Assembly (NCBI RefSeq): GCF_018137965.1
Contig: NZ_CP073100.1
Span: 124,001-188,000, forward strand
DNA from: Luteolibacter ambystomatis
GTDB lineage: Bacteria; Verrucomicrobiota; Verrucomicrobiia; Verrucomicrobiales; Akkermansiaceae
DNA length: 64,000 nucleotides
Reading direction: 5' to 3'
Shown: piece after piece, positions 55,395-64,000 of the stretch
Layout of the letters: each line of letters starts with the position of its first letter
How positions within the stretch are numbered: position 1 is the first letter of the stretch
Position numbers and translations under genes: made by a program
Notes under the pieces: model-generated
Databases searched by the model: none
The model's input: only the letters and a program-made list of their open reading frames with translations
Told to the model about the DNA's origin: nothing

Positions 55395-56951
55395 TCAGTG
55401 TTCGGGAAGAACCACCGCGGGCGGGTTCTCCGAAGCGTGCGCGCTTTTGTCAGGAATGAGCATGAAGCACATGGCGACGATGATGGTGGGAACCAGCGCG
55501 GCGGCGAGAAGCTTGAGCGGAGAGACGCCATCTCCGAAGTAGCGGGCGAGGAGAGCCTGGCCCGCCGGGTTCGGCGCATTGGCGATCACCGTGAGGCCGC
55601 CGCCGGTCACCGCTCCGGCGAGCACGGCGTATTTCAAGGCCGGCGTCAGTCCCTCCACCTGGCTGGCGAGGAAAGTGATCGCGGCATTGTCATTGAAGGA
55701 AGTCAGGATCGTGGAGCCCGCGAACAGCGGCCACTCGCCAAGGCTGGAGATGATCGGCTGCAACCACCACCCCTGCAGGCCGCCGTGGATCACCAACCCC
55801 CCGAGGAAGAAGCCGACGAGGATCGGGCCTTTCAGTGAAATGGGATTCTGGTGGTGCTGGGTGGCCTTGCTGAAGGCGATGAAGAACAGGAAGCCGCCGA
55901 TGAACATGGGCGGATAGTGGGCAAAGACCACCGTCGCCAGCATGAACAACAGGTGGGTGATCGTGACGAACAGCGGCACCGGGGTGTTGCGCTGGGTCCA
56001 GTCGGAGATGCCATCGCCATCCGTGTCCGGCACCTGGGCGGCCATGGCTTTCAGATCATTCCGGAAAAAGGCGAAGTAGGCGGCCGTCGAGAGCAGGATC
56101 GCGACCACCGCCTTGTCACCGTAGTGCGTCAGCATGTGGGCCGTGGAGAGGTTCCATTTCTGTGCGACCATCAGCACTGGTGGCGCGGCGAAGTTCGTGA
56201 GCACGCCACCGACCGAAATATTCACGAACAGCAGCCCCAGCGTGCCGTAGGCGAACAGCGGACGAGGCTTCAACCGGTAGAACTTCCGGCCCAGCAGCAT
56301 CGCGGCGATGGTCATCGCGCCGGGTTCGGTGATGAAGGAACCCAGGATCGGCGCGATGACCAGAATCGAGAGCCACCAGGCGGCGGGCGTTTCTTTTCCC
56401 AAGCGGGCGAACAACCGCAGGCAGCTCTCCGCAAAGCGCAGCACCGGCCGGGTGGAAGCCAGAGCCATGATGATCACCACGAAGAGCGGCTCGGTGAAAT
56501 TCACCCCCATCATGTAGCCGGTCACGGCGGCGGCCCCTTTCATCCATGTCATCGCCGCCAGCAGGACCAGCACCCAGATACCGAAGATCGCCTCCACCTC
56601 GCCGAGGAAATGCAGCACGGTGCCCTTGAAGGAGACGCGCTTCAGATGATCGGGATCATCCTTCACCTTTTCATCGTGATCGTGCTGGACGCGGTGGGCG
56701 TATTTCGTGATCGGGACGGCGAGAAAGGTGTGCAGGATCGCCAGCACGAAAATGACGGTGGCCACCACCAGGAAGGGTTCCTCGTGGGCGCGAAAGGCGA
56801 TCCGTTCGCCGATGCCCGTCAGACCCCGGGCGGCTTCTTGTGCCGGGAAAGCCTCCGCTTTCACCAGAAACGCGGGCTTTTCAGCCTCTGCGGCCAGAGC
56901 CGGAGCCGTGGACAGGGCGAGAGCGGGGATCAGTCGTGGCAGCAACCGCAT
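55395..56951 (-). CDS. NhaD/ArsB-type Na+/H+ antiporter
   Basis: 518 residues from ATG 56951, giving a signal-peptide-like first helix (LALSTAPALA); an upstream frame adds 73 unconserved residues. About twelve membrane helices. Motifs of the ion-transporter superfamily: ITEPGAMTIAAMLLGRKFY, NISVGGVLTNFAAPPVLMVAQKW and the duplicated TSFNDNAAITFLASQVEG, which carry Asn/Asp-type residues for cation binding. It would exchange sodium for protons at the inner membrane. Closest group PF07399-like by eye, so the exact ion is inferred. Confidence 0.82.
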   Translation of the reverse strand: MRLLPRLIPALALSTAPALAAEAEKPAFLVKAEAFPAQEAARGLTGIGERIAFRAHEEPFLVVATVIFVLAILHTFLAVPITKYAHRVQHDHDEKVKDDPDHLKRVSFKGTVLHFLGEVEAIFGIWVLVLLAAMTWMKGAAAVTGYMMGVNFTEPLFVVIIMALASTRPVLRFAESCLRLFARLGKETPAAWWLSILVIAPILGSFITEPGAMTIAAMLLGRKFYRLKPRPLFAYGTLGLLFVNISVGGVLTNFAAPPVLMVAQKWNLSTAHMLTHYGDKAVVAILLSTAAYFAFFRNDLKAMAAQVPDTDGDGISDWTQRNTPVPLFVTITHLLFMLATVVFAHYPPMFIGGFLFFIAFSKATQHHQNPISLKGPILVGFFLGGLVIHGGLQGWWLQPIISSLGEWPLFAGSTILTSFNDNAAITFLASQVEGLTPALKYAVLAGAVTGGGLTVIANAPNPAGQALLARYFGDGVSPLKLLAAALVPTIIVAMCFMLIPDKSAHASENPPAVVLPEH

Positions 56952-57059
56952 GCCCGGATATAACCCCCTCCCGGATGGCCGGGCAAGGGCAACCGGCCCG
57001 TGACTCCGTGACGCGACTTGGAGCTTGGAAGACGCCACTTCCATTGCACACTTCCCCGC

Positions 57060-57992
57060 ATGATCTCCTGGTTGCGGGTATCCCTCGTGCTGCTGCTGTT
57101 CCTTCCCTCCTGTGCCCGGCTCAATTCGGCGATCCGGTCGAGATCGAAGCCGAAGGAAAAGGAGGAGCATCCTTTCGGTCCGACGATGATCCCTCCGTCC
57201 ATGCGGGGCGGCGGAACTCCGGTCGCGGCGGGCGGAAACGTCGCGCCACCGAGTCTCTCACAGATCACGCCCCAGTCTGAGATCCTCTGGACCGACCCGG
57301 ACAATCCGGACAAGGGCATCCCGGAACTCAACGATCTGATGGCCGGCCCCAAGCATGGGCTGTGGGAGGAGGATGAGGGCATCGCTCGCCGCCAGGCCGT
57401 GCGCGAGGGCAAGCCGCTGCTCATCTGGTTTACGGATTCGGCACACAGCCCCGGCTGCAAGCAGCTCACCGCGCAGCTTTTTGACAAGAAGGAGTTCGAG
57501 AGCTGGGCGAAGGAGAAATTCGTGCGCCTGCGCGTGGACTTTTATCCGCGTGTGAAGGACCCCAACATGTCCATGGACGATGCGGCGGACAAGGAGGCGC
57601 GCAACCGCAACCGGGCCACGGAGATGAACAAGCGCTACAAGGTGCTCGGCTATCCGACCCTGCTGGTCCTCTCCAACAGTGGTGATGTGGTCGGCCGCTA
57701 CAAGGGTTTCAAGAACGGCGATGGAGATTATACCTGGGGCCTGCTGAAACAAGGTGAAAGCCTCGCCGGGAAGTCCTCCCAGGAATGGCGTGCCGGGTTG
57801 ATGAAGAAGGGCTACCGCGAGTGGCAGGATCGTAGCGGCAACAAGGTGTTTGCCAAGCTGGTGTCCTACAACAAGGGAACCCTCATTTTCGTGGAACCGG
57901 ACGGCCGGCGCTCGAAAACCGTGGAAACCCGCCTGTCCGACGCGGACCGGGACTGGATCAAGCAGCAGAAGGCCCTGCGCGGCATCGAGTAG
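57060..57992 (+). CDS. Thioredoxin-fold lipoprotein with SHD1-like C-terminus
   Basis: 310 residues from ATG 57060. Lipobox LFLPSC places lipidated Cys18 at the membrane. Residues 110-215 have a thioredoxin fold: [19 protein letters not shown], with cis-Pro in GYPT (199). The CxxC site is reduced to S130-P-G-C133, so it cannot perform normal dithiol exchange; a single-Cys mechanism or binding role is possible. Residues 250-303 (REWQDRSG....[19 protein letters not shown]) resemble an SHD1 domain, common in Planctomycetes/Verrucomicrobia proteins. It precedes trxB on the same strand by 74 bp. Confidence 0.8.
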   Translation: MISWLRVSLVLLLFLPSCARLNSAIRSRSKPKEKEEHPFGPTMIPPSMRGGGTPVAAGGNVAPPSLSQITPQSEILWTDPDNPDKGIPELNDLMAGPKHGLWEEDEGIARRQAVREGKPLLIWFTDSAHSPGCKQLTAQLFDKKEFESWAKEKFVRLRVDFYPRVKDPNMSMDDAADKEARNRNRATEMNKRYKVLGYPTLLVLSNSGDVVGRYKGFKNGDGDYTWGLLKQGESLAGKSSQEWRAGLMKKGYREWQDRSGNKVFAKLVSYNKGTLIFVEPDGRRSKTVETRLSDADRDWIKQQKALRGIE

Positions 57993-58066
57993 GCGCTCCC
58001 GCACTCGTCGCTTGCCAGCGGGGGCTTCCCGGTGGAATCTCCGCGGCTCCCGTCCCAAGCAGTTTT

Positions 58067-58996
58067 ATGGAAAATGTCATTATCATCGGCACCGGATGCG
58101 CCGGCTACACCGCCGCCATCTACACCGCGCGTGCGAATCTGAATCCGCTCCTCCTCTCCGGCACCCAGCCTGGCGGCCAGCTCACCACCACCACCGAGGT
58201 GGAGAATTTCCCCGGCTTCCCGGAAGGCATCCAGGGCCCGGAGCTGATGATGAAAATGCAGCAGCAGGCCGAAAAATTCGGGGCGCGCATGGCCTGGGCC
58301 ACGGTGGAATCCGTCGAGCGCCGTGCCGATGGAACCTTCCAACTGAACTGCGGTTCCGAGACTTTCGAAACGAAGACGATCATCGTCGCCACCGGCGCCG
58401 CGCCGCGCCACCTCGGCCTGCCGAATGAGAAGACTCTCATCGGCCACGGTCTGACCTCTTGCGCCACCTGCGACGGTGCCTTCTATCGTGACGTGCCGGT
58501 GGCCGTGATTGGCGGCGGTGACAGCGCGGCCGAGGAAGCCACCTTCCTCACCCGCTTCGCCAGCAAGGTCTATCTGATCCACCGCCGCGAAGAGCTGCGT
58601 GCTTCCAAGATCATGGTCGAGCGCGCCCTGGCCAATCCGAAGATCGAGCCGGTCTGGAATTCCACCGTCACCGAGTATCTCACCGATGAAGCGGGCGAGG
58701 TCCGCGCGGTGACGCTCAAGAACCTCGTCGATGGCGGAGAGAGCGAGCTGGAAGTGAAGTGCGTCTTCGTCGCCATCGGCCACGTGCCGAACAGCGCGTT
58801 CCTCGGCGATCTCGTGGACAAGGATGAGAACGGCTACATCCTCCAGGTGGGCGGCAAGACCGAGACCAAGACGCCGGGCCTCTTCGCCGCTGGTGACGTG
58901 GCGGACCACTACTACCGCCAGGCCATTACCGCCGCCGGCCAAGGTTGCGCCGCCGCTCTCGAAGCTGAGCGTTACTTGGCCGACCACGAAGGCTGA
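58067..58996 (+). CDS. trxB: Thioredoxin-disulfide reductase
   Basis: 309 residues. FAD-binding [20 protein letters not shown], redox pair C132-A-T-C135 in [15 protein letters not shown]-binding [19 protein letters not shown] and the C-terminal [21 protein letters not shown]. It reduces thioredoxin with NADPH in the cytoplasm. It follows the thioredoxin-fold lipoprotein, but their compartments differ, so a direct partnership is not implied. Confidence 0.96.
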   Translation: MENVIIIGTGCAGYTAAIYTARANLNPLLLSGTQPGGQLTTTTEVENFPGFPEGIQGPELMMKMQQQAEKFGARMAWATVESVERRADGTFQLNCGSETFETKTIIVATGAAPRHLGLPNEKTLIGHGLTSCATCDGAFYRDVPVAVIGGGDSAAEEATFLTRFASKVYLIHRREELRASKIMVERALANPKIEPVWNSTVTEYLTDEAGEVRAVTLKNLVDGGESELEVKCVFVAIGHVPNSAFLGDLVDKDENGYILQVGGKTETKTPGLFAAGDVADHYYRQAITAAGQGCAAALEAERYLADHEG

Positions 58997-59017
58997 AACG
59001 TCTGCCAGTGATTTGCG

Positions 59018-59050
59018 AAAAACCCGCGCCGGATACCGGCGCGGGTTTTT
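59018..59050. terminator. Bidirectional terminator after trxB
   Basis: AAAAACCCGCGCCGG (59018-59032) and its perfect complement (59036-59050) form a 15-bp stem with a 3-nt loop and A/T tracts at both ends. It can end trxB and the convergent nuclease-like gene (stop at 59078). Confidence 0.9.
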
Positions 59051-59077
59051 GGTTTCAGGATGACAGCGAGGTGGTTG

Positions 59078-60643
59078 TCACGGGTTGAACTGGAAGGTCA
59101 CAATGATCGACGCGTGGTCGCTTGGCCAGGTGTTGTCACGAGTGGCGGTGATGGAGTCACCATAGACATAGCCGCTGTGTTCGACCGGAGTGGTGAACAT
59201 CTGCGCGGCCACCGGAGTCACACCCGTACCTTTGTGGAGGACGAAGTCGATGCGGTCCTGCGGTTCGTTCGGGCTGCTGTAGATGGGCGACCAGGTGATG
59301 AACGGATTGGTGACCGGATTCGGATAGAGCTGGCGCACCGAGTCGGTCATCCCCGCATTGGCAAGTGCCTTGGTGACCGGCCATTCCACGACCTTGCCAT
59401 AGTGGGCGGAGGAGTTCGCGGTCGTCCAGTCGAGGTGCGAGGGACAGTTGAAGTCGCCGGTCAGGAAGACTGGCGTGGTATTCGCGGCGGAGAGATAGCT
59501 GGAGATGCCGGAGATGATGGCCGCGATCTGCTCGTCGCGCTGCGATCTCAGTTCTTCAGTCAGCACGCTGGCATTGGTGGAGCCTGCGAGCTTTGCCGCA
59601 TAGGGGCCATAGTAGAGGTAGTCGAGGTGGGTGTTGACGAGCACGACTTCGCGCAGCGGGGAGGTGCAGATCCGGATGCGGACTCCCTTGGCCACGCCGA
59701 CGGTGAAGGTGTTGACGATGGGATAGCGGCTGGCGATGCCGGAATCTCCGGCGCCGGTGGGGCTGTAGTACCAGCCGAGCTGGTTCGCGATGGTCTGGAC
59801 CTGGTAGGCGTTTGAGCCGCTGGCATTGTCCACGGTTTCCTGGGTGCCGATGATGTCGGCTCCGGAGAGGATCACGGAATCGAGCCCCTTGTTCTGACCG
59901 TCATTCATTTGTCCCCAGCCGTGGAAGAGGTTGTAGGACATCACCTTGATCTGGGATACCTGCTCCTGGCCGGTTGCGAATACCGGAATAGTGAGAGTGG
60001 CATTGGTCGAATTCCCCAACATATCGACCGCTTTTACCACGAAGGTGTTCGTGCCGCTGTCGCTGGCGGACGGAGTGCCGGTGAGCTCGCCGGTGGAGGA
60101 TACCGAAAGCCAGGCCGGACCGGAGACCTTGGCAAAGGTAAGAGCGTCACCCTGATCCGGATCATACGCGTAGGCCCCGATACGGCCGGTGTAAGCCTGG
60201 GCCTGCACCGCATGACGCAGGGAGAAAGGGGACACCAGCCACACCGGGGGAGTCGGGCCACCGACCGAAGTCACGCTGAAAGCCTTGGGACCGGCGAGAA
60301 CGGTATAGCCGTTGTTCGCCAGGAACCATGCCTTGTAGTTGCCGGGTGGAAGACCGGCCGCGTTGGGGAAAGTGACCGATCCGTTTTTCAAGTTCCCACC
60401 CGGTGTCTGGGTGCCGTTGGTATAGAGCCACGCCAGATACGTGCCGGTGGACGGGGTCGTGACGGTGGATGGGAAGATGCCGATCCAATCGTTGTTGTTT
60501 CCAGGACCGCCGGAGAAGGTAGCGACGATCGGCGTATTGGCCGGGTAACTGGATTGGTTCAGGGTCAGGGTTTTCGGAGCCGCCCATGTGGCACCTGTTA
60601 GGGCAAGGATGCAGCCCGTGATGAATGTTAGGGTTTTTATCAT
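59078..60643 (-). CDS. Secreted endonuclease/exonuclease/phosphatase-family protein with Ig-like domains
   Basis: 521 residues with a signal peptide (about 1-21, GATWAA). Residues 22-245 are two beta-rich Ig-like modules (LTLNQSSYPANTPIVATFSGGPGNNNDWIGIF; then DQGDALTFAKVSGPAWLSVSSTGELTGTPSASD, a putative-Ig repeat). Residues 250-521 have the DNase-I fold: VMSYNLFHGWG, GTQETVD (catalytic Glu), LVNTHLDYLYYG, LTGDFNCPS and WPSDHASIIVTF (SDH motif). It would cleave phosphodiesters or phosphate esters outside the cell. Two direct repeats (60683-60715) lie upstream. Confidence 0.88.
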   Translation of the reverse strand: MIKTLTFITGCILALTGATWAAPKTLTLNQSSYPANTPIVATFSGGPGNNNDWIGIFPSTVTTPSTGTYLAWLYTNGTQTPGGNLKNGSVTFPNAAGLPPGNYKAWFLANNGYTVLAGPKAFSVTSVGGPTPPVWLVSPFSLRHAVQAQAYTGRIGAYAYDPDQGDALTFAKVSGPAWLSVSSTGELTGTPSASDSGTNTFVVKAVDMLGNSTNATLTIPVFATGQEQVSQIKVMSYNLFHGWGQMNDGQNKGLDSVILSGADIIGTQETVDNASGSNAYQVQTIANQLGWYYSPTGAGDSGIASRYPIVNTFTVGVAKGVRIRICTSPLREVVLVNTHLDYLYYGPYAAKLAGSTNASVLTEELRSQRDEQIAAIISGISSYLSAANTTPVFLTGDFNCPSHLDWTTANSSAHYGKVVEWPVTKALANAGMTDSVRQLYPNPVTNPFITWSPIYSSPNEPQDRIDFVLHKGTGVTPVAAQMFTTPVEHSGYVYGDSITATRDNTWPSDHASIIVTFQFNP

Positions 60644-60682
60644 GGCTCCTTAGCGGAACCCGGAACACGTGTGCAGGGCAAT

Positions 60683-60715
60683 GGGCATAATCGTCCTTTC
60701 GGGGGCATAATCGTC
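60683..60715 (-). promoter_or_regulatory. Tandem 13-bp direct repeats before the secreted nuclease-like gene
   Basis: GGGCATAATCGTC occurs at 60683-60695 and 60703-60715, 20 bp apart, two helical turns. They lie 40-72 bp upstream of the start at 60643. On the minus strand each reads GACGATTATGCCC. This spacing fits an activator dimer or tandem repressor. The stop of the acetyltransferase gene is 60732, so the pair is in the short gap. Confidence 0.5.
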
Positions 60716-60731
60716 ATCAGAAAATGCTGTC

Positions 60732-61850
60732 TCACACCCGTAGGAAGATCTTCCGGCGGTAGAGGAAATACAGCACCGCCCACTCCAGCAACAGGGCGCC
60801 GCTGGCAATCACCACGAGCTTGCCATCGCCACACGCATTCGCCAGCCGTCCAAACAGGACGGTGGAGGGTTGGTCGAAATCGACGAGCCGCGTGAGCAGA
60901 TAGATCGTGAGCGCGTTCATGCCGATCACCCGCAGTGGCAGCGTCCATTTCTGGAACTTCGCCACATCGATCACCGCGAAGAACAGCGCGAACACCATGA
61001 GCGCGATTCCGATGGCTAGCAGATCGAAGGTTGGCGTCCACAGCGCCTTGATCGGCGGGTAGCCGGAGTGCCAGCACAGCCATCCCGCTCCCGTCACCGC
61101 GGCACCCGCGGCGAACACGAAACCCGCCGTGCGCCAGGTGGTGACATCCGGTTTCCTCAGCACCGAACCCAGCACCGATCCTGCAAGCGTGAGCGTGGTG
61201 GCGGAGAAGATGCACAGCAGTCCTTCCGGATCGAAGGTCTTGCCGTGAAGGCGGCCGGGCACCAGCAGCCGGTCCAGCCACGCATTGATCGCACCGGTCT
61301 TGGTGAGCTCACTCGCTCCAATGCCGGGAACCGGAACGAGCAACTGCAGGACGGTGACGATGCCAAGGATCGCCGCGATGCACGCGAGCCTGCCCTTCAT
61401 GCCGCGCACCAGCAGGTTCAGCGTGGCCGCGGCGCCCCACGCCAGACCGATCTGGCCGAGCACGCTGGGCAGCCGGGGCGGCCCGGGCTGATCGGAAAGC
61501 AGGCCGTTGTAGATCATGCCCAGCAACACCAGCACCAGCGAACGGATCACAATCTTTCCGGCGAGCCTTCGCTTCGAATCCCCGCGGACAAGACGGGACT
61601 CGAACGAGAACGGAATGGCCACACCGGATAGGAACATGAACAGCGGGAAGATCAGGTCGTAGGCGCGCAGGCCCTCCCATGACACGTGCGAGAGCTGCGT
61701 GGCCCATGCATGCAGCCACGGCGTCTTGTGCCACTTCGCCAACTGATGGACGATGGTTTCCGCCCCGATGATCCAGAGCATGTCGAAGCCGCGCAGGGCA
61801 TCGAGCGAGAGCAGCCGCGGCGGCTTGGTGTCGGTGGGCACGTCGGTCAT
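60732..61850 (-). CDS. Multipass membrane acetyltransferase (HGSNAT/DUF5009-like)
   Basis: 372 residues with about ten membrane helices. The opening RLLSLDALRGFDMLWIIGAE and LIFPLFMFLSGVAIPFSFE are hallmarks of the heparan-alpha-glucosaminide N-acetyltransferase/DUF5009 family. A His region (HAWATQLSHVSWEG) may be catalytic. Human HGSNAT passes acetyl groups across a membrane to glucosamine residues. Its start overlaps the PIG-L deacetylase stop by 4 bp (ATGA), so the two are made together; one removes acetyl from amino sugars, the other adds it. The substrate is unknown. Confidence 0.87.
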   Translation of the reverse strand: MTDVPTDTKPPRLLSLDALRGFDMLWIIGAETIVHQLAKWHKTPWLHAWATQLSHVSWEGLRAYDLIFPLFMFLSGVAIPFSFESRLVRGDSKRRLAGKIVIRSLVLVLLGMIYNGLLSDQPGPPRLPSVLGQIGLAWGAAATLNLLVRGMKGRLACIAAILGIVTVLQLLVPVPGIGASELTKTGAINAWLDRLLVPGRLHGKTFDPEGLLCIFSATTLTLAGSVLGSVLRKPDVTTWRTAGFVFAAGAAVTGAGWLCWHSGYPPIKALWTPTFDLLAIGIALMVFALFFAVIDVAKFQKWTLPLRVIGMNALTIYLLTRLVDFDQPSTVLFGRLANACGDGKLVVIASGALLLEWAVLYFLYRRKIFLRV

Positions 61851-64000
61851 TCGAGGATGATCACTAGACGATAGAAGCAGAGCGGAGCTTGCGTGGGAAA
61901 GGGGATTTCCTTCCAGTTGCCATCCGCATCACCCTGCCATGCGGGAGTCCAGTGGGAAAGATCGGTGGAGGATTCCAGACGATATCGGCGATGCAGGGCG
62001 GCATAGCCCGTGCCGGTAGCGATGCGGGTGAGGAACTTCACCGTGCGAGCGGTGCCGTCCACCGCGAGGGCCGGTGGATTTGCAACGTCAGGGTCGGTGC
62101 CGGAAATGTATTCTATTAGGGAGTCGACCCCGTCTCGATCCATATCCGAGTCCGGCGGGATCGTCCCGGCCAGCGGAGCGTGCGATTCTTCCCAGTCGTC
62201 CGGCAGGCCGTTCTCATCGAGATCCAGGTTGAGGTTTTCGAGGAAGTCGCGTTTCGCCCAGCCGTTGTAGGTGATGCCATTCACGGTGAACGACGGGGCG
62301 ATGGTGTCCGGACCGACCTTGCTGGCATACAGTCCCCACAACTCGGATGGGTGCGCATCCCAGCCACTCTGCACCTCACCGGTCAGGTAGGCGGTGGAGA
62401 CATCCGGCTTGTTCTGGGTGACGTGGAAATCGAGGCCCAGGTTCGTGACCTGCCGTGGAGTCAGGCCTCCTAGAGCCGGGAATGCGGTTTCCCAGTGGTC
62501 GTGGAAAAGCCGGTTCTGCGACCACTCGTGGACATAGAGCTTTTTCACCTGCCATGGCGGCAGTCCCTCGAGATCCGTCGCGGCATCCGCTGCGAGCGTG
62601 TAAGCATCAATCACCGAGAGCGAGGTGGCGATGTGGTTCTGGTGGCCGTATTCACCGGTGGTGCCATGGGTCACGACGATCTCCGGCCGGTAGCGCCGGA
62701 TGACGGTGGCCACGAAGCGCGCCGCTTTGACCCTTCCTTCGGCAACGCCAACGCCATCGACCACACCATCCGCCCACACGTCCCACGTGTCATTGAGCGT
62801 GGAAGTCGGCTTGTCACGGAAACGCCCGAAGATCGGTTGGAAGCGTTCGCCATAGGTCCACAGCGCGTTGCGGAGTTCCGCTTCGCGGACCGGCGGGGAG
62901 AGCGAGTTGTCACCGCTGGTCATGCTCAGTGCCACCACCGGCAGTTGCTTGACCTGGGTGTAGTAGGGATAGGTTCCTCCGAAGAAAATGCCCTCGTCAT
63001 CCGGGTGGGCGTTCACCACCAGCATCGCGGCCTTTGACGGACGGGGTAGCCAGGCTTTTCCAGATTCGTTCGCGCGCGGGTTGCTGCCGAGCCGGTATTC
63101 CTCGCTGTTAGGTAGACCGTCATGATCGGGATCACCGTTCGGCCCGTTGTCCGGATTCAGCGATCCTTGGTCGGTGGCGTCCAGTCCGTAGGCTTCCTCC
63201 CATTGGTCGGGCAGACCGTCGTGATCCGCATCCACGGCTGGATTCACGGTGGGAGTTGCAGTGATGAGCGTGCCTTTGTCCGAGGTGCCGGTGATGGGGA
63301 CGATGGTCACGCCGTTCTGAAAACCCAGGGTGCCGCCTGCTGCGGTGATCGTCGCACCGCTGGCGAAGCTGGAGAAGGTGGCGGCACTTTTGACCGTACC
63401 GCCACTGTCCTCGATCCAAAGCTGTCCGCGCGGAGAAAGCGTGACCGCAATGCCATTGAGCCGGCGTGTCGAAAGTCCGGACAGCACCTCCATCCGGCCG
63501 TTGATGATCTCGATGGAAGGAGACGGCCCTTCGCCATGGACATAGCCGCATTGGAGTTTCACGCCTCCATCGATCCGCAACGTTCCTCCGCTGTTGGTGG
63601 AGGCTTGGCCGATGCGGATGGAATCGCTGGTACTCAGCCGCGCGCACCAGGCACCGGGCATGTCCGGCGTGCCGGTGGTGAAGGTGAGCGTGGCGTGCTT
63701 GCCATCACCGGTGCCGATGAAAAAACGGTTGTAGGCTCCCGTGCTGGTCTGGGTGCCGATCAGGATGGCCGATTGGTCCAGGTTCCACACCGATGAGAGT
63801 CCGCCATTGAAGGCAAAGTCTCCGGGTGCCCGGGAAACGCCGTCCGGAAACAAATACGGTGTCGAGTTGGCCGGGACCGTTGCGGAGGTTTTCCACGCCG
63901 AAGGCCCGGTGAAGCCCAGATTCTCATACTGGGCCGCCATGGCGATGCCTCCGGCCGCGAGGGCGGCGCACAGGACAATGGCCGGACGGGGGGATACCAT
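61847..64000 (-). CDS. Secreted PIG-L-family deacetylase with beta-helix-like and Ca-binding regions
   Basis: 717 residues; the ATG is the last codon of the window and fits a signal peptide (about 1-23), so it may be complete, although upstream sequence is not visible. Residues 25-250 are beta-strand repeats (GGTLRIDGGVKLQCG) like autotransporter-associated regions. Two type-3-like Ca loops follow (DADHDGLPDQWEEAYGL and DPDHDGLPNSEEYRL). The PIG-L domain has LVVNAHPDDEGIFFGGTYP (331-336 AHPDDE) and GHQNHIATS (zinc His pair). Ca loops recur at the end (DSDMDRDGVDSLIEY). It likely de-N-acetylates amino sugars outside the cell. It is coupled by overlap to a membrane acetyltransferase gene. Confidence 0.87.
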   Translation of the reverse strand: MVSPRPAIVLCAALAAGGIAMAAQYENLGFTGPSAWKTSATVPANSTPYLFPDGVSRAPGDFAFNGGLSSVWNLDQSAILIGTQTSTGAYNRFFIGTGDGKHATLTFTTGTPDMPGAWCARLSTSDSIRIGQASTNSGGTLRIDGGVKLQCGYVHGEGPSPSIEIINGRMEVLSGLSTRRLNGIAVTLSPRGQLWIEDSGGTVKSAATFSSFASGATITAAGGTLGFQNGVTIVPITGTSDKGTLITATPTVNPAVDADHDGLPDQWEEAYGLDATDQGSLNPDNGPNGDPDHDGLPNSEEYRLGSNPRANESGKAWLPRPSKAAMLVVNAHPDDEGIFFGGTYPYYTQVKQLPVVALSMTSGDNSLSPPVREAELRNALWTYGERFQPIFGRFRDKPTSTLNDTWDVWADGVVDGVGVAEGRVKAARFVATVIRRYRPEIVVTHGTTGEYGHQNHIATSLSVIDAYTLAADAATDLEGLPPWQVKKLYVHEWSQNRLFHDHWETAFPALGGLTPRQVTNLGLDFHVTQNKPDVSTAYLTGEVQSGWDAHPSELWGLYASKVGPDTIAPSFTVNGITYNGWAKRDFLENLNLDLDENGLPDDWEESHAPLAGTIPPDSDMDRDGVDSLIEYISGTDPDVANPPALAVDGTARTVKFLTRIATGTGYAALHRRYRLESSTDLSHWTPAWQGDADGNWKEIPFPTQAPLCFYRLVIILE

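Overview
The window is GC-rich, densely coded DNA from a Gram-negative bacterium. Several traits point to the Verrucomicrobiota, most like Luteolibacter, Haloferula and relatives. These are large secreted proteins built from choice-of-anchor-D, discoidin-like, Ig-like and Ca-binding repeats, pairs of GYF_2-domain membrane proteins, a fused SecDF beside yajC and tgt, outer-membrane barrels and lipoproteins, and an envelope without teichoic acid genes. The assignment is an inference from gene content; no rRNA or tRNA gene is present.

Layout. 0-0.9 kb: 3' part of a serine hydrolase. 0.9-6.8 kb: an OmpR-type response regulator and histidine kinase, divergent from a secreted MbnP-MauG fusion and a YHYH protein. 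A 16-bp two-half-site motif lies upstream of the regulator, of the fusion and of the YHYH gene, which suggests one regulon. 6.9-7.7 kb: truA. 7.8-12.9 kb: a tightly packed operon on the minus strand that resembles a Gram-positive dlt operon: DltD-like SGNH protein, a 44-residue membrane microprotein ending in FRYGGF, MBOAT acyltransferase, acyl-adenylating ligase, carrier protein, and a SyrP/TauD-like dioxygenase. I regard this as the most unusual system in the window.

13.1-19.1 kb: comM, an AraC-type regulator with a PAS domain divergent from a sugar epimerase/oxidoreductase pair, and a lipase-like hydrolase. 19.3-30.8 kb: secreted and accessory proteins (a 992-residue ASH-repeat protein, a 1525-residue propeller-cytochrome-discoidin fusion, a lipoprotein, a propeller-like protein). 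30.8-40.3 kb: a long minus-strand housekeeping run (ptsN, argS, Mn-type pyrophosphatase, proB, proA, kbl, rnhA) interrupted by a VapBC-like toxin-antitoxin pair.

40.5-53.2 kb: lipoprotein, membrane and TPR proteins, infA, scpA, an AsmA-like protein, metF, an EF-hand protein, an outer-membrane barrel, and the secDF-yajC-tgt cluster. This tgt lacks two of the three usual zinc cysteines. 53.3-59.1 kb: GYF/DUF2752 membrane proteins, riboflavin synthase, an NhaD-type antiporter, a thioredoxin-fold lipoprotein that lost its CxxC, and trxB. 59.1-64 kb: a secreted DNase-I-fold phosphatase/nuclease, a HGSNAT-like membrane acetyltransferase and an overlapping secreted PIG-L deacetylase, which reads up to the right edge.

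There is no sign of prophage, insertion sequence, CRISPR array or plasmid functions. Domain and family calls come from motif recognition by eye; no database search was run.
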